DNA from: Nocardiopsis sp.
GTDB taxonomy: Bacteria; Actinomycetota; Actinomycetes; Streptosporangiales; Streptosporangiaceae
Assembly: GCA_021154785.1 (NCBI GenBank)
Contig: JAJKHX010000443.1
Coordinates: forward strand, 1 to 39,188
Reading direction: 5' to 3'
Length of the DNA stretch: 39,188 nt
The position numbers and the translations under genes were made by a program. Below the pieces are notes generated by a model. It saw only the letters and a list, made by a program, of their open reading frames with translations. It did not search any database and was not told the DNA's origin. Below are positions 8,041-17,054 of this stretch, in pieces; position 1 is the first letter of the stretch; each line of letters begins with the position of its first letter.

Positions 8041-8685
8041 ATGAGTTCCAGGCTCGACATGAGCACGATGCTCACCATTCATGCCGCCCTGCGCCGTGAT
8101 CTCGAGCAGGTGGCGCGGATCGCGAGCCGCCGCGACAGCACCGACGTGACGCGGCTGCGAGCGGCCCGGGGATGGCAGCAGTTCAAGAAGTTCCTGGTCG
8201 TCCACCACCAGGCCGAAGACGACGTGCTGTGGCCGGCGCTGCGCGCCACGGTGGCGGGCTCCCCCGACCAGCTGGCGCTGGTCGATGCGCTCGAGCAGGA
8301 GCATGCGGTCATCGATCCGCTGTTCCGGGCGGCCGGCGAAGCCGCCGGATCACGGTCCTTCGGCGACGTCGTCGACGAGCTCGTCACCAAGCTCGGCGGA
8401 CATCTGGCCCACGAAGAGTCCGACGGGCTGGACCTGATCGACGCCTCGCTGAGCCTGGCCGACTGGCAGCGCTTCGGGCGGGTGCACGGCGAGCGGCTTA
8501 CCGGCGACGCCGCAACCTACATGCCATGGCTGCTCGACGGGGCCGGCCCCCGGGTCGTGGCGGCGTTCCTGGCCAACATCCCCCCGGCGCTCGCGGCCGC
8601 GTACCGCGGGCAGTGGGCGTCCGATTACGCCGCCTTGCAGCTCTGGGACGCCATGGACGCGCCCAGTGGCGTCAGCGGCAGCTGA
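8041..8685 (+). CDS. Hemerythrin HHE domain protein
   Basis: ATG 8041 has GGAGG about 9 nt upstream; the 214-residue product contains the spaced iron ligands of a hemerythrin HHE domain: His14 in IHAALRRD, His55/His56 and Glu59 in VVHHQAEDD, His88 in LEQEH, and His121, His124 and Glu125 in HLAHEE. Such four-helix proteins hold a di-iron centre and sense or carry oxygen, nitric oxide or reactive oxygen species. It is the first gene of an operon with the DHA2 exporter 12 bp downstream, opposite a TetR gene. A role in sensing or countering oxidative stress during export of a toxic compound is inference. Confidence 0.88.
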   Translation: MSSRLDMSTMLTIHAALRRDLEQVARIASRRDSTDVTRLRAARGWQQFKKFLVVHHQAEDDVLWPALRATVAGSPDQLALVDALEQEHAVIDPLFRAAGEAAGSRSFGDVVDELVTKLGGHLAHEESDGLDLIDASLSLADWQRFGRVHGERLTGDAATYMPWLLDGAGPRVVAAFLANIPPALAAAYRGQWASDYAALQLWDAMDAPSGVSGS

Positions 8686-8697
8686 GGAGGCAGAGCA

Positions 8698-10152
8698 ATG
8701 TCGTTCCCTGACACGATCGGCGCGCCGGAGACCGGCGCCCCGCCCGCCGCGGGCCGCAAGCTCGGCCTCGCCCTGCTGGTGATCGCGACGGCGCAGCTCA
8801 TGCTGGTACTCGACGACACCATCGTCAACGTCGCCCTGCCCACTATCCAGCGCTCACTTCATGTGCCGGCCTCCCACCTCAACTGGGTCGCAAGCTTCTA
8901 CGCCCTGACTTTCGGCGGGCTGCTGCTCGCCGGGGGGCGCGCGGGCGACCTCTTCGGCCGGCTGCGCATGTTCCGCGGCGGGCTCGTCGTCTTCGCGGCG
9001 GCCTCGATGGCCGGCGGCCTCGCCTCCGACAGCACCGTCCTCCTCGTCGCCCGCGCGGTACAGGGCTGCGGCGCGGCGATCGCCGCACCCGCGGCGCTGT
9101 CCCTGGTGACCACCACCTTCCCGGCCGGCCCGGAGCGGACCAGGGCGCTCGGCGTCTACGGCGGGATGGCCGGGCCGGGGTCCGTGCTGGGCCTGCTGCT
9201 CGGCGGGACGCTGGTCGAGTACGTCAGCTGGCGCTGGGTTCTGTTCATCAACGTTCCCATCGCGGTCGCCGTCCTGCTCGCCAGCCGGATCCTGGTCTCC
9301 GGGGACCGCGAGCACGGCCGGCTCGACCTGATCGGCGCACTGACCGCCACCGTGGGCACCGGGTCGATCGTCTACGGCCTCACCAGCGGCAGCACGAACG
9401 GCTGGGGTGACCCCGTGACCCTCGCCTGCCTCGCCGCGGGCGCCGTGGTGCTGGCCGGGTTCGTCGTGCGGGAGCGCAGCTACCGCACGCCACTGGTGCC
9501 GATCGCGGTCGTGCGCGACCGCAGCCGGGCCGGCGCCTACACCGTCATGCTGCTCCTGGGCGCGGGCATGCTCGCCATGTTCTACCTGCTCACGCTCTAC
9601 ATGCAGATCGTGCGCGGCTACGCGGCACTGCACACCGGACTCGCCTACCTGCCCGTCATCGTGGGCACCGGGGTCGCCGTGGGCGCCGCCCCGCGCCTGC
9701 TCATGAAGGCGCCCGCGCGAGCGGTCATCGCGGCCGGCCTGATCCTCTACGCGGGGGCGATGCTCTGGTGCGCGTCGCAGCTGACCCCGGCCGCGGACTA
9801 CTTCGCCGTGATCCTTCCCGCCCTGCTCGTCGCGGGCATCGGCAGCGGGCTGGTCTTCGTGGCCGCGACCGCGGTCGCCGTGCACGGCGTCGCCCCGCAC
9901 GACAGCGGCGCCGCGGCCGGCCTGCTCAACGCCGGGTTGCAGGTGGGTGCGGCGCTCGGGCTCAGCGCACTCGCGTCGATCGCCGCCACCGTCACCCGGA
10001 ATCACCAGACGGGTCACACCGTGGCGGCGGCGCTGACCGACGGGTACGCGTCCGGCCTGGTAGTCGCCGCGGTATTCTTCGCGGCGGGCGCCGTCGTTGC
10101 TCTCGCGACCGTGCGGACCCGGATCACCGGGCCGGAAATGACGATCTCCTGA
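8698..10152 (+). CDS. DHA2-family (EmrB/QacA) MFS drug exporter
   Basis: The 484-residue protein is strongly hydrophobic, with about 14 predicted membrane helices. It has the family signatures LDDTIVNVALPTIQ in helix 1 and GGRAGDLFGRLRMF after helix 2, plus GGMAGPGSVLGLLLGG (motif C, an antiporter signature). It should export hydrophobic or cationic drugs in exchange for protons. ATG 8698 is preceded by GAGGAGG. Its position behind the hemerythrin gene and opposite a TetR gene is the standard layout of a substrate-induced efflux operon. Confidence 0.93.
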   Translation: MSFPDTIGAPETGAPPAAGRKLGLALLVIATAQLMLVLDDTIVNVALPTIQRSLHVPASHLNWVASFYALTFGGLLLAGGRAGDLFGRLRMFRGGLVVFAAASMAGGLASDSTVLLVARAVQGCGAAIAAPAALSLVTTTFPAGPERTRALGVYGGMAGPGSVLGLLLGGTLVEYVSWRWVLFINVPIAVAVLLASRILVSGDREHGRLDLIGALTATVGTGSIVYGLTSGSTNGWGDPVTLACLAAGAVVLAGFVVRERSYRTPLVPIAVVRDRSRAGAYTVMLLLGAGMLAMFYLLTLYMQIVRGYAALHTGLAYLPVIVGTGVAVGAAPRLLMKAPARAVIAAGLILYAGAMLWCASQLTPAADYFAVILPALLVAGIGSGLVFVAATAVAVHGVAPHDSGAAAGLLNAGLQVGAALGLSALASIAATVTRNHQTGHTVAAALTDGYASGLVVAAVFFAAGAVVALATVRTRITGPEMTIS

Positions 10153-10204
10153 CGGATCGCCAGATTCCCCCTGCCGCTGACGTGTTCGTTCTTACACTGC
10201 GGCC

Positions 10205-11164
10205 ATGGTGCACGGGCGGCACGGCCGCGGGGGCGCACGCTGGCCGCTGCTCGGGCTGGGCGGCCTGGGTGCCGTGGCCGCCGTGATCGTCGTCGCGCTC
10301 GGCATCGGCCAGATGACGGGCGGCCCGGCTTGCGCGTCGGTCGTGCCTGCGGTCGCGACGACCGCGGGGACCGCCACGCACTACGTGCTCACCGGCACGG
10401 GCAACTGTTCCTATCCTTCCCCGCCGGCCGACGGGCTGTTCGTGGCCCTGTCACCGGCCGAATACCACGGCGCCGCGGCGTGCGGTGGCTACGTGGAGGT
10501 CAGTGGCCCCAAGGGATCGGTCCGGGCCGAGGTGATCGACCAGTGCCCGCCCTGCGCGGCTGGGCACATCGACCTGAGCGAGGCGGCGTTCGCCCGGATC
10601 GCTCCGCTGTCCGCCGGGATCGTTTCCGTCACCTACCGGGCCGTTGCCGATCCGGCCCTTCCGGCACCGGTAGCGCTGCGGGTCAAGGAGGGTTCGTCGC
10701 GGTACTGGCTGGCGCTGCTGGCCATGAACACGGGGAACCCGCTGGCTTCGGTTCAGGTGGAGAGCGCGGCGGGTGGCTGGCGGGATCTCGTGCGCGCTGA
10801 TTACAACTACTGGATCGCGTCGCCGGGGGCGGGGGACGGCCCGTTCACCGTGCGGCTGACCGACACGGCCGGCCACCAGGTCACGGTGCGCGGCGTCACG
10901 CTCGAGCCTGGCGTTGTCCAGCAAACGGGAATCCGGCTGTATGGCGCGGGTAGTGCCGCGTCGCCGGCGTCGCCCGTGCCGGTGTCCTCGGCGCCGCGGG
11001 CGACCGCGAAGGCGTCGCGAGCAGCACGTCAGCGGGTGGCGGCGTCGGTGCCGGGGCCGGCTAGCTCGGCACCGGCGGGTTCGGCGCCGGCCCGGGTCCC
11101 CAGCCAGGCACCCGCGGCACAGGAGGACGCGCCGCGCAGCCCCTCCGCCGCCCCGAGTTGTTAG
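10205..11164 (+). CDS. Secreted bacterial expansin (EXLX-like)
   Basis: Residues 13-36 form a signal peptide or signal anchor. Residues 54-147 match the expansin D1 double-psi barrel, with VIDQCPPC and HIDLSEAAF; Asp112 and Asp123 align with the two conserved aspartates of Bacillus EXLX1 (Asp71, Asp82), while that protein's Tyr73 is Cys here, as in other actinobacterial and fungal homologues. Residues 149-246 match the D2/CBM63 cellulose-binding domain, with aromatic residues Trp168, Trp192 and Trp203. Expansins loosen cellulose and xylan without hydrolysis. A tail of about 70 residues rich in Ala, Pro and Ser follows; it may be a wall-spanning linker. The stop codon overlaps that of the convergent pseudogene. 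Confidence 0.85.
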   Translation: MVHGRHGRGGARWPLLGLGGLGAVAAVIVVALGIGQMTGGPACASVVPAVATTAGTATHYVLTGTGNCSYPSPPADGLFVALSPAEYHGAAACGGYVEVSGPKGSVRAEVIDQCPPCAAGHIDLSEAAFARIAPLSAGIVSVTYRAVADPALPAPVALRVKEGSSRYWLALLAMNTGNPLASVQVESAAGGWRDLVRADYNYWIASPGAGDGPFTVRLTDTAGHQVTVRGVTLEPGVVQQTGIRLYGAGSAASPASPVPVSSAPRATAKASRAARQRVAASVPGPASSAPAGSAPARVPSQAPAAQEDAPRSPSAAPSC

Positions 11165-12064
11165 CGACGCTGCCTGATGCGCCGGCCAGCCGACGATAAC
11201 AGGTCGATGACGATCTTGCCGTGCACGTGCCGGCCGGCCTGAAGCTCGACCGCGGCGCGGATCTGCCCGACCGGGAAAGTTGCCGCGATGGGCACGCGGA
11301 GCTGGCCCGCCGCGACCAGGCGGGCAATCTCCTTGATGGCGCCGGGGGCGGCGTTCGCGCCGTTGGCCGGCGTGATCCCGTCGACCTGGGCAGCGATGGT
11401 GGTGACGCGCTCGTCCGGCACGCCAAGTTCTCGGGCCGCCTGTACCGTGTCCGTCCCGTAGAGGTCGATGGCCGCAGTGACGCCGCCGGGAGCCAGGGCA
11501 CGGATCCGGCCGACCAGGCCGTCCCCATAGGCGACCGGCTCGGCCCCGAGGGCACGCAAGGCACCGGCCGACGTCGCCCGGGCCGGGTTTGACGACGGCG
11601 AGCGCGGCGGCGGCTGTGCATCCTGCTATAGCGAGGGTCGCGGCGGTGCGGTCGTCGACGCCGCCGGGGGTATGGTGCGCGTCGCCGCCCGCCGCGATGG
11701 TCCCTGCCACGTCTATCACCACGTAGTCGGCGACCGCGCGGGACAGGGCGCCGCCGAATACCCGGTCGCCGGCCGCGAACTCGGTCACGCCGTCGCCGGC
11801 CTGGTCCACGACCCCGGCATAGTCGGTTCCGAACCCGGACGGCAGGCTCAAGCCGAATCGGGTGGCGGTCTGTGCGTCGGAGGTCATGAACCAGTCCATC
11901 GGGTTCAGTCCGGCCGCGGTGACTCGCACGCGGATCTGCCCCGGGCCGGCCTGCGGCGCGGGTACCTCGCGGAGGTTCAGGACCTCGGGGCCGCCGAACG
12001 ACTCGAGCCGGACCGCCCGGCTCGTGGTCGCCGACGGGCCGGCGCCCGGTTGCTGCGTGCTCAT
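11161..12064 (-). pseudogene. Quinone oxidoreductase-like MDR gene with internal deletion and frameshift
   Basis: ATG 12064 has GGAGGAG upstream and opens a normal MDR/quinone oxidoreductase N-terminus: AVRLESFGGPEVLNL, VRVTAAGLNPMDWFM, GTDYAGVV, then ALAVVKPGPGD. After this, near 11570, the expected TVLISGAAGGVG core that binds NADPH is absent. The sequence continues in another frame with LRALGAEPVAYGDGL, AAIDLYGTD and HVHGKIVIDL, the normal C-terminal half. The lesion removes roughly 30-40 codons and changes the frame, so no working reductase can be made. The ribosome site and both halves look fresh, which suggests recent decay. Confidence 0.75.
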
Positions 12065-12104
12065 CTGTCTCCTCCGGCGGCGAATAACGGCAGCGAGAAG
12101 CGGA

Positions 12105-12581
12105 CTATTTGATGGACGGCCTCCGGCCTGCACCCCTGAACAGCGCTAACCCAGGATTATTGAGTGCTTGGTCGACCCAGGTCCGCAAGGTGGACAGCGG
12201 GACGGCGCCGGTCTGGCGGGCGGTTACCTGCCCGTGGCGCAGGACCAGCAGGGTCGGGATGGCCTGGACCGCGAAACGCTGGGAGATTTGCGGGGAGGTG
12301 TCGACGTTGACCTTGACCAGCTTGATCTTTCCCGCCAGGTCGCGGGCAAGCTGCTCGAGCGCGGGGCTCACCGTGCGGCAGGGCCCGCACCAGGGCGCCC
12401 ATAGGTCGACGACAACGGGGAGCCTGGCGGCCTCGGCTACCTCGGCGAAGGTGGAGTCGTCGGCGTCGGCCATCCACGGCAGCGGCTGATGGCACTTGCC
12501 GCAGCGGGGCGTCCCGGCCGCCGCGGCCGGCACCCGGTTAGCGGTACCGCAGTGCCCGCACCGGACAACCCCGCCTGTCAT
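12105..12581 (-). CDS. TrxC-type thioredoxin with N-terminal zinc ribbon
   Basis: The 158-residue protein starts with two CxxC pairs (Cys8, Cys11, Cys27, Cys30) of the zinc-binding head seen in thioredoxin 2. The thioredoxin fold follows, with WAPWCGPCRT (Cys65, Cys68) as the redox centre and the cis-proline loop AIPTLLVL. It reduces protein disulfides in the cytoplasm; TrxC-type proteins are often tied to peroxide stress and zinc. ATG 12581 gives a normal N-terminus. The 41-bp gap to the upstream pseudogene on the same strand suggests an old thioredoxin/quinone reductase operon. Confidence 0.92.
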   Translation of the reverse strand: MTGGVVRCGHCGTANRVPAAAAGTPRCGKCHQPLPWMADADDSTFAEVAEAARLPVVVDLWAPWCGPCRTVSPALEQLARDLAGKIKLVKVNVDTSPQISQRFAVQAIPTLLVLRHGQVTARQTGAVPLSTLRTWVDQALNNPGLALFRGAGRRPSIK

Positions 12582-12687
12582 GGATCCACTATCCCACGCC
12601 TGGGTAGCACCGCCACTGACCGGGAGGAACGGATCCGCGACCTGGTCAAGCCGGGAGGCCGGTCGCCGCGCCCCAGCTTCCCGGCCT

Positions 12688-12729
12688 CTGAAACGATTTC
12701 AGCGAAGGTGGATACCTGGTGGCTAGGGT
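12688..12729. promoter_or_regulatory. Palindrome and leaderless -10 box upstream of the 12736 gene
   Basis: CTGAAACGATTTCAG (12688-12702) is a palindrome with 6-bp arms and a CGA centre. TAGGGT at 12724-12729 fits a TANNNT -10 and ends 6 nt before the GTG start at 12736, which has no ribosome site, so transcription probably begins at or next to the start codon. The palindrome sits where a repressor would block the -35 region. Its binding protein is unknown. Confidence 0.4.
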
Positions 12730-12735
12730 CGGATC

Positions 12736-13656
12736 GTGCTTGCGCTCACGACGGTCTCTGCCGCTCCGCATGTCCTGCTCACCGAGGTACCCGATCCTCG
12801 GCCGCTGCCCGATCAGGCACTGGTCCGGGTCCGGGCATCATCGCTCAACCGGGGAGAGGTCCTCGACCTGCCGAAGATGGCCTCGGGGACGGTGGCTGGC
12901 TGGGATGTCGCCGGCGTGGTCGAACGAGCGGCCGGGGACGGCAGCGGGCCGCCGGCGGGGACCCGGGTGGCGGGGCTGGTCCGCGCGGGGGCGTGGGCGC
13001 AGCTGGCCGCGGTTCCGGTCAGCCGTCTGGCGGCGGTCCCGGCCGGCGTTTCCGACGTGCAGGCCGCGGCCCTTCCCACCGCCGGGCTGACCGCTCTGCG
13101 GGCGCTGGCGATCGGGGGCCTGGTGCTCGCTAAGCGGGTACTGGTCACCGGCGCGACGGGCGGCGTCGGGCGGATGGCGGTCCAGCTCGCCCATGCGAGC
13201 GGCGCCCACGTGACCGCGCTGGTCCGCGATGCCGCCGCGTCCGGCGAGCTGATGAGCGGCCTCGGCGCCGCGGCCGTGGCCGAGGATCTCGGCGGTGAGT
13301 TCGATGTCATCATCGACGGCGTCGGCGGGGCCGCGTTCGGGCTTGCCATCGGGCACCTGCGCCCGCGCGGGGTCGTGGTGAACATCGCGACGCCGGACGA
13401 CGAGGAACTGGTCAGCTTCCGGGCCGGGAGTTTCGACCGTGCCCGCGGCGCGACCATCTATACGCTGAACCTTCCGGACGAGCTCGCGTCGCATGCCAGC
13501 GGAGCGGATGATCTGGCGCGCCTGTGCGCGCTGGCCGCCGGCGGACGGCTCGATGGCCAGGTTGAGCTCCAGTGCTCATGGCGCCAGCCGGGGCCCGCGA
13601 TCGACGCCCTGCTGAACCGCCGCATCGGCGGTAAGGTCGTACTCCACGTCGACTGA
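12736..13656 (+). CDS. MDR-superfamily NAD(P)-dependent quinone reductase-like protein
   Basis: The 306-residue protein has the MDR N-terminal GroES-like fold ([25 protein letters not shown]), and a Rossmann fold with [16 protein letters not shown], the AxxGGVG motif for NADPH. It lacks the structural zinc cysteine cluster, so it belongs to the zinc-free quinone reductase group. It should reduce quinones, enones or aldehydes with NADPH in the cytosol. GTG 12736 matches homologue starts and probably has a leaderless transcript. It is divergent from the thioredoxin gene, and is an intact counterpart of the broken reductase at 11161-12064, although the two are not close copies. Confidence 0.88.
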   Translation: MLALTTVSAAPHVLLTEVPDPRPLPDQALVRVRASSLNRGEVLDLPKMASGTVAGWDVAGVVERAAGDGSGPPAGTRVAGLVRAGAWAQLAAVPVSRLAAVPAGVSDVQAAALPTAGLTALRALAIGGLVLAKRVLVTGATGGVGRMAVQLAHASGAHVTALVRDAAASGELMSGLGAAAVAEDLGGEFDVIIDGVGGAAFGLAIGHLRPRGVVVNIATPDDEELVSFRAGSFDRARGATIYTLNLPDELASHASGADDLARLCALAAGGRLDGQVELQCSWRQPGPAIDALLNRRIGGKVVLHVD

Positions 13657-13660
13657 GCCG

Positions 13661-14056
13661 CTAGGGAGTGACGGGCCGCCAGGAGGTGCCGGTCTCCCGT
13701 TCGAACGCCGGGCGCGTGGGCGCGGTGTCGTAGAAGATGTGCAGCGCCGTGATCAGGCCTTCCTCGTCGAGTTCGAGCATGTCGACGCATTCGAAGTCGG
13801 CCGGCGCCCCGGAGGCCAGGGTCCAGTTGAACTGGAACCAGATACTGGCCAGGGGGCCGTCCTGGGTGACACCGCGCACGCGAAGTTCCGACCGGCCCGT
13901 GTCGGCGAGCAGCCTCGGGTAGAACTCGGCCGCCGGCAGCGGCCCGTACAGCGGGGAGCGGACGATCGCACCCGGACGGAACAGCGAGAGTATGGCCGCC
14001 AGGTCGCCGCGCTCGAGGGCGGCGAGATAGTCCGAGGCTAGCGTGCGCGCGGTCAC
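13661..14056 (-). CDS. SnoaL/NTF2-like small protein
   Basis: The 131-residue protein has the cone-shaped NTF2/SnoaL fold pattern: a starting helix ASDYLAALERGDLAAILSLF, then PGAIVRSPLYG, IWFQFNW and the final strands with DMLELDEEGLITALHIFYD. This fold hosts ketosteroid isomerases, polyketide cyclases and many uncharacterised binding proteins; no catalytic residues can be assigned. Its GTG start overlaps the stop of the upstream TetR gene as GTGA (14053-14056), so the two are translationally coupled and probably sense or handle the same compound. Confidence 0.78.
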   Translation of the reverse strand: MTARTLASDYLAALERGDLAAILSLFRPGAIVRSPLYGPLPAAEFYPRLLADTGRSELRVRGVTQDGPLASIWFQFNWTLASGAPADFECVDMLELDEEGLITALHIFYDTAPTRPAFERETGTSWRPVTP

Positions 14057-14730
14057 GAGCGTTCCGCGATGAGGACAGCCAGGCCGTCGAGGATGCGGTC
14101 GAGCCCGAACTTCCGCGCGTTGTCCGCCAGGGACGGGGCGGGACCGCTCAGCGCCTGGTTAAGCTCGGGGAACAGCTCGGCGTGGCCGCGGATCTGCCCG
14201 GCCAGCTCGCCGTCCCCCGACCATGGCTGGGTGCCGGCGGTGGCCATCGACTGCGTGTTACGGACGTGCCCGAACAGGAGGAACACGGCAGCCAGCCGCT
14301 CGTCGCCGGTCAGGCCGGTCCCGGCGAGCGCGGCCACCGCGCTCTCGACCCAGCCGGCTTCACGCGGGCCCATGACGCGGCTCCCCACGGTGACGACGGG
14401 AATCCAGGGATGCCGCCGCCAGACATCGGCGAGCTGCCCGGCGAATGCCTCCAGCCGGGGCCGCCAGCCACCGGGCACGCCGCTCAGGTCGGGCGGTTCC
14501 GCCACTGCCAGGTCGATCATGATGCTGAGCAATTCGTCCTTGCCCTGAACGTAGCGGTACAGCGCCATCTTGGTGAAGCCCAGGTCGGCGGCGACCCGCT
14601 GCATGGAAACCGACTCGATGCCGTCGGTGTCCGCGATATCGATGGCCGCCTTGGCGATCCCGGACAGCGTCAGCACGACACGCGGCTTGCTCTTCTCCCG
14701 CTGCTCGGAGAGGTCCCACAAACTTTTCAT
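14053..14730 (-). CDS. TetR-family transcriptional regulator
   Basis: The 225-residue protein has an N-terminal HTH with VSMQRVAADLGFTKMALYRY at about 40-59, in the style of the TetR_C_1 (PF02909) class, and a helical C-terminal ligand domain. It is divergent from the collapsed FAD oxidase gene, and the gap has a perfect GTGTCCT/AGGACAC palindrome. It probably represses itself, the coupled SnoaL gene and the divergent operon. The original target enzyme is the oxidase, now lost by deletion, so the circuit may today control mainly the DHFR-family gene. Confidence 0.9.
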   Translation of the reverse strand: MKSLWDLSEQREKSKPRVVLTLSGIAKAAIDIADTDGIESVSMQRVAADLGFTKMALYRYVQGKDELLSIMIDLAVAEPPDLSGVPGGWRPRLEAFAGQLADVWRRHPWIPVVTVGSRVMGPREAGWVESAVAALAGTGLTGDERLAAVFLLFGHVRNTQSMATAGTQPWSGDGELAGQIRGHAELFPELNQALSGPAPSLADNARKFGLDRILDGLAVLIAERS

Positions 14731-14775
14731 TTCCAGCCTCTTGTCACCCGGACTCGATGTGTCTAGCGTACATAA

Positions 14776-14810
14776 AGTGTCCTAAGGACACAAAATCTCC
14801 ATAGGACACT
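14776..14810. promoter_or_regulatory. TetR operator: palindrome plus extra half-site
   Basis: GTGTCCTAAGGACAC (14777-14791) is a perfect palindrome with 7-bp arms and one central base. A third copy of the half-site, AGGACACT, follows at 14803-14810. The cluster lies between the TetR gene (start 14730) and the divergent gene at 14830, where it would control both. Confidence 0.65.
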
Positions 14811-14829
14811 CGGCCTTCGGGGGTTCGAG

Positions 14830-15213
14830 ATGAGCACCATGACCACATCAGCCAGCGTCATGACGAGGGACAGAATCAGTTCCGCACTGGACGGCCAGCT
14901 GCTGGTACCGGGCGCGGCCGGGTATGACGACGCCCGCAGCGTGTGGAACGCGCTGGTGGAACACGGTGCCGGGACGAGCTGGGACGACCCAGCCAAGGAC
15001 CAGGCCCGGATCGGCGCCCCCCGGCGCTGCGCCGCCGCCCTGGATCCCTACGTCAGCGGGGCGTACGTCAACTTCGTCAACGACGAAGGGGCCGAGGGGG
15101 TGCTCCGCGCCTACTCAGCGGAGAAACTCACCCGGCTGACGGCGGTGAAAGACGCTTACGACCCGGACAACGTGTTCCACCTCAGCCACAACATCAAGCC
15201 CGCGGCGCGCTAG
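14830..15213 (+). pseudogene. FAD-linked (BBE-type) oxidase reduced to 127 codons
   Basis: The first 40 or so residues (ISSALDGQLLVPGAAGYDDA, then RSVWNAL) are the N-terminus of a berberine-bridge-type FAD oxidase. The remainder (LDPYVSGAYVNFVNDEG, YDPDNVFHLSHNIKP) is its C-terminal BBE domain. About 300 central residues, with the FAD-binding loop and substrate domain, are missing, yet the two ends are fused in frame near VEHGAG/TSWDDPA. The product cannot bind FAD in the usual way. ATG 14830 follows a G-rich run. It still leads an operon with the DHFR-family gene 31 bp downstream. Confidence 0.75.
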
Positions 15214-15244
15214 CGCCCGGGACCGCCATGAAAAGGAGATCACG

Positions 15245-15847
15245 ATGGGAAAGATCGTCGTCACCGAGTTCATCACGCTGGACGGGATCATCGAAGATCC
15301 GGGCGGCGCTGAGGGGACCCCGAACGGGGGCTGGAGCTTCCGTTCCCCGGCCCCGGACGCAGAGCAGTTCAAGTTCGAGGAGCTGCTCGCCGCCAACGTG
15401 CAGTTGATGGGGCGGGTGACCTACGAGGGCTTCGCGGCCGCCTGGCCGGCCATGGAGGAGACCACCGGGGAGTTCGGCAAGCGGATGAACAGCATGCCGA
15501 AGGTGGTCGTGTCGACCACGCTCACCGACCCGGCGTGGAAGAACACGACCGTCATTTCCGGTGACGTCGCGGCCGAGGTAGCCAGGCTGAAGGCCCGGTA
15601 CGAGGGCGATGTGCTGGTCCCGGCCAGCGCCACGCTGGTGGACACGCTGCGCGAGCATGACCTGGTGGATGAGTACCGGCTCATGGTCCACCCGGTCGTA
15701 CTGGGCAGCGGCAAGCGCCTGTTCAAGGACGGGGCGGCCGGCACCGAGCTGGCGCTGGCCGACTCTCGCAAGGTGGGGCCGGACGTGCTCCTGCTGATTT
15801 ACCGGCCTGCCAGCCGGCCAGGACGCGACGACACCCCGGCCAGCTAG
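15245..15847 (+). CDS. Dihydrofolate reductase-family (RibD C-terminal) protein
   Basis: The 200-residue protein has the RibD_C/DHFR-like fold: KIVVTEFITLDGIIEDPGG, a middle helix with LMGRVTYEGFA, strand KVVVSTTL, and VHPVVLGSGKRLF before the last strand. In actinobacteria this large group is annotated as DHFR-family reductases, but most members have unknown substrates and do not replace FolA. It should bind NADPH. AAAAGGAG lies 8 nt before ATG 15245. It sits downstream of the collapsed FAD oxidase and probably remains under the TetR operator at 14776-14810. Confidence 0.87.
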   Translation: MGKIVVTEFITLDGIIEDPGGAEGTPNGGWSFRSPAPDAEQFKFEELLAANVQLMGRVTYEGFAAAWPAMEETTGEFGKRMNSMPKVVVSTTLTDPAWKNTTVISGDVAAEVARLKARYEGDVLVPASATLVDTLREHDLVDEYRLMVHPVVLGSGKRLFKDGAAGTELALADSRKVGPDVLLLIYRPASRPGRDDTPAS

Positions 15848-15862
15848 TCGCCTAGCGCCGGG

Positions 15863-16891
<1,029 letters not shown>

Positions 16892-17025
16892 GGCGCGGGG
16901 GCCGAAGGTAAGGTCCACGCCAGTGGAGAACAGCAGGGAGCGGCGCATTCTTCCGGCCGCCGGCGCAGGTGAGGGGACCGGGGCGGGGACGGCACCCGTT
17001 CGGTAAAAATCTTTGACAAGCATGC

Positions 17026-17047
17026 TTTGCAAACGAGTCTTTGCAAA
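17026..17047. promoter_or_regulatory. Paired TTTGCAAA palindromes upstream of the LLM gene
   Basis: TTTGCAAA occurs at 17026-17033 and again at 17040-17047, 14 bp centre to centre, next to AAGCATGCTT at 17018-17027. On the minus strand, TTGCAA followed after 17 nt by TTTTTA could serve as a promoter for the LLM gene. AT-rich sequence is rare in this window, and the spacing puts both palindromes on nearly one face of the helix. No dedicated regulator is adjacent. Confidence 0.45.
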
Positions 17048-17054
17048 TTTAGGG

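Noticed and set aside
10451-11570. Continuation of the quinone reductase N-terminal frame into 560 codons
   Set aside because: Past about 11570 it reads only antisense shadow of the expansin; the true C-terminal half is in another frame, so it is part of a pseudogene and not a long fusion.
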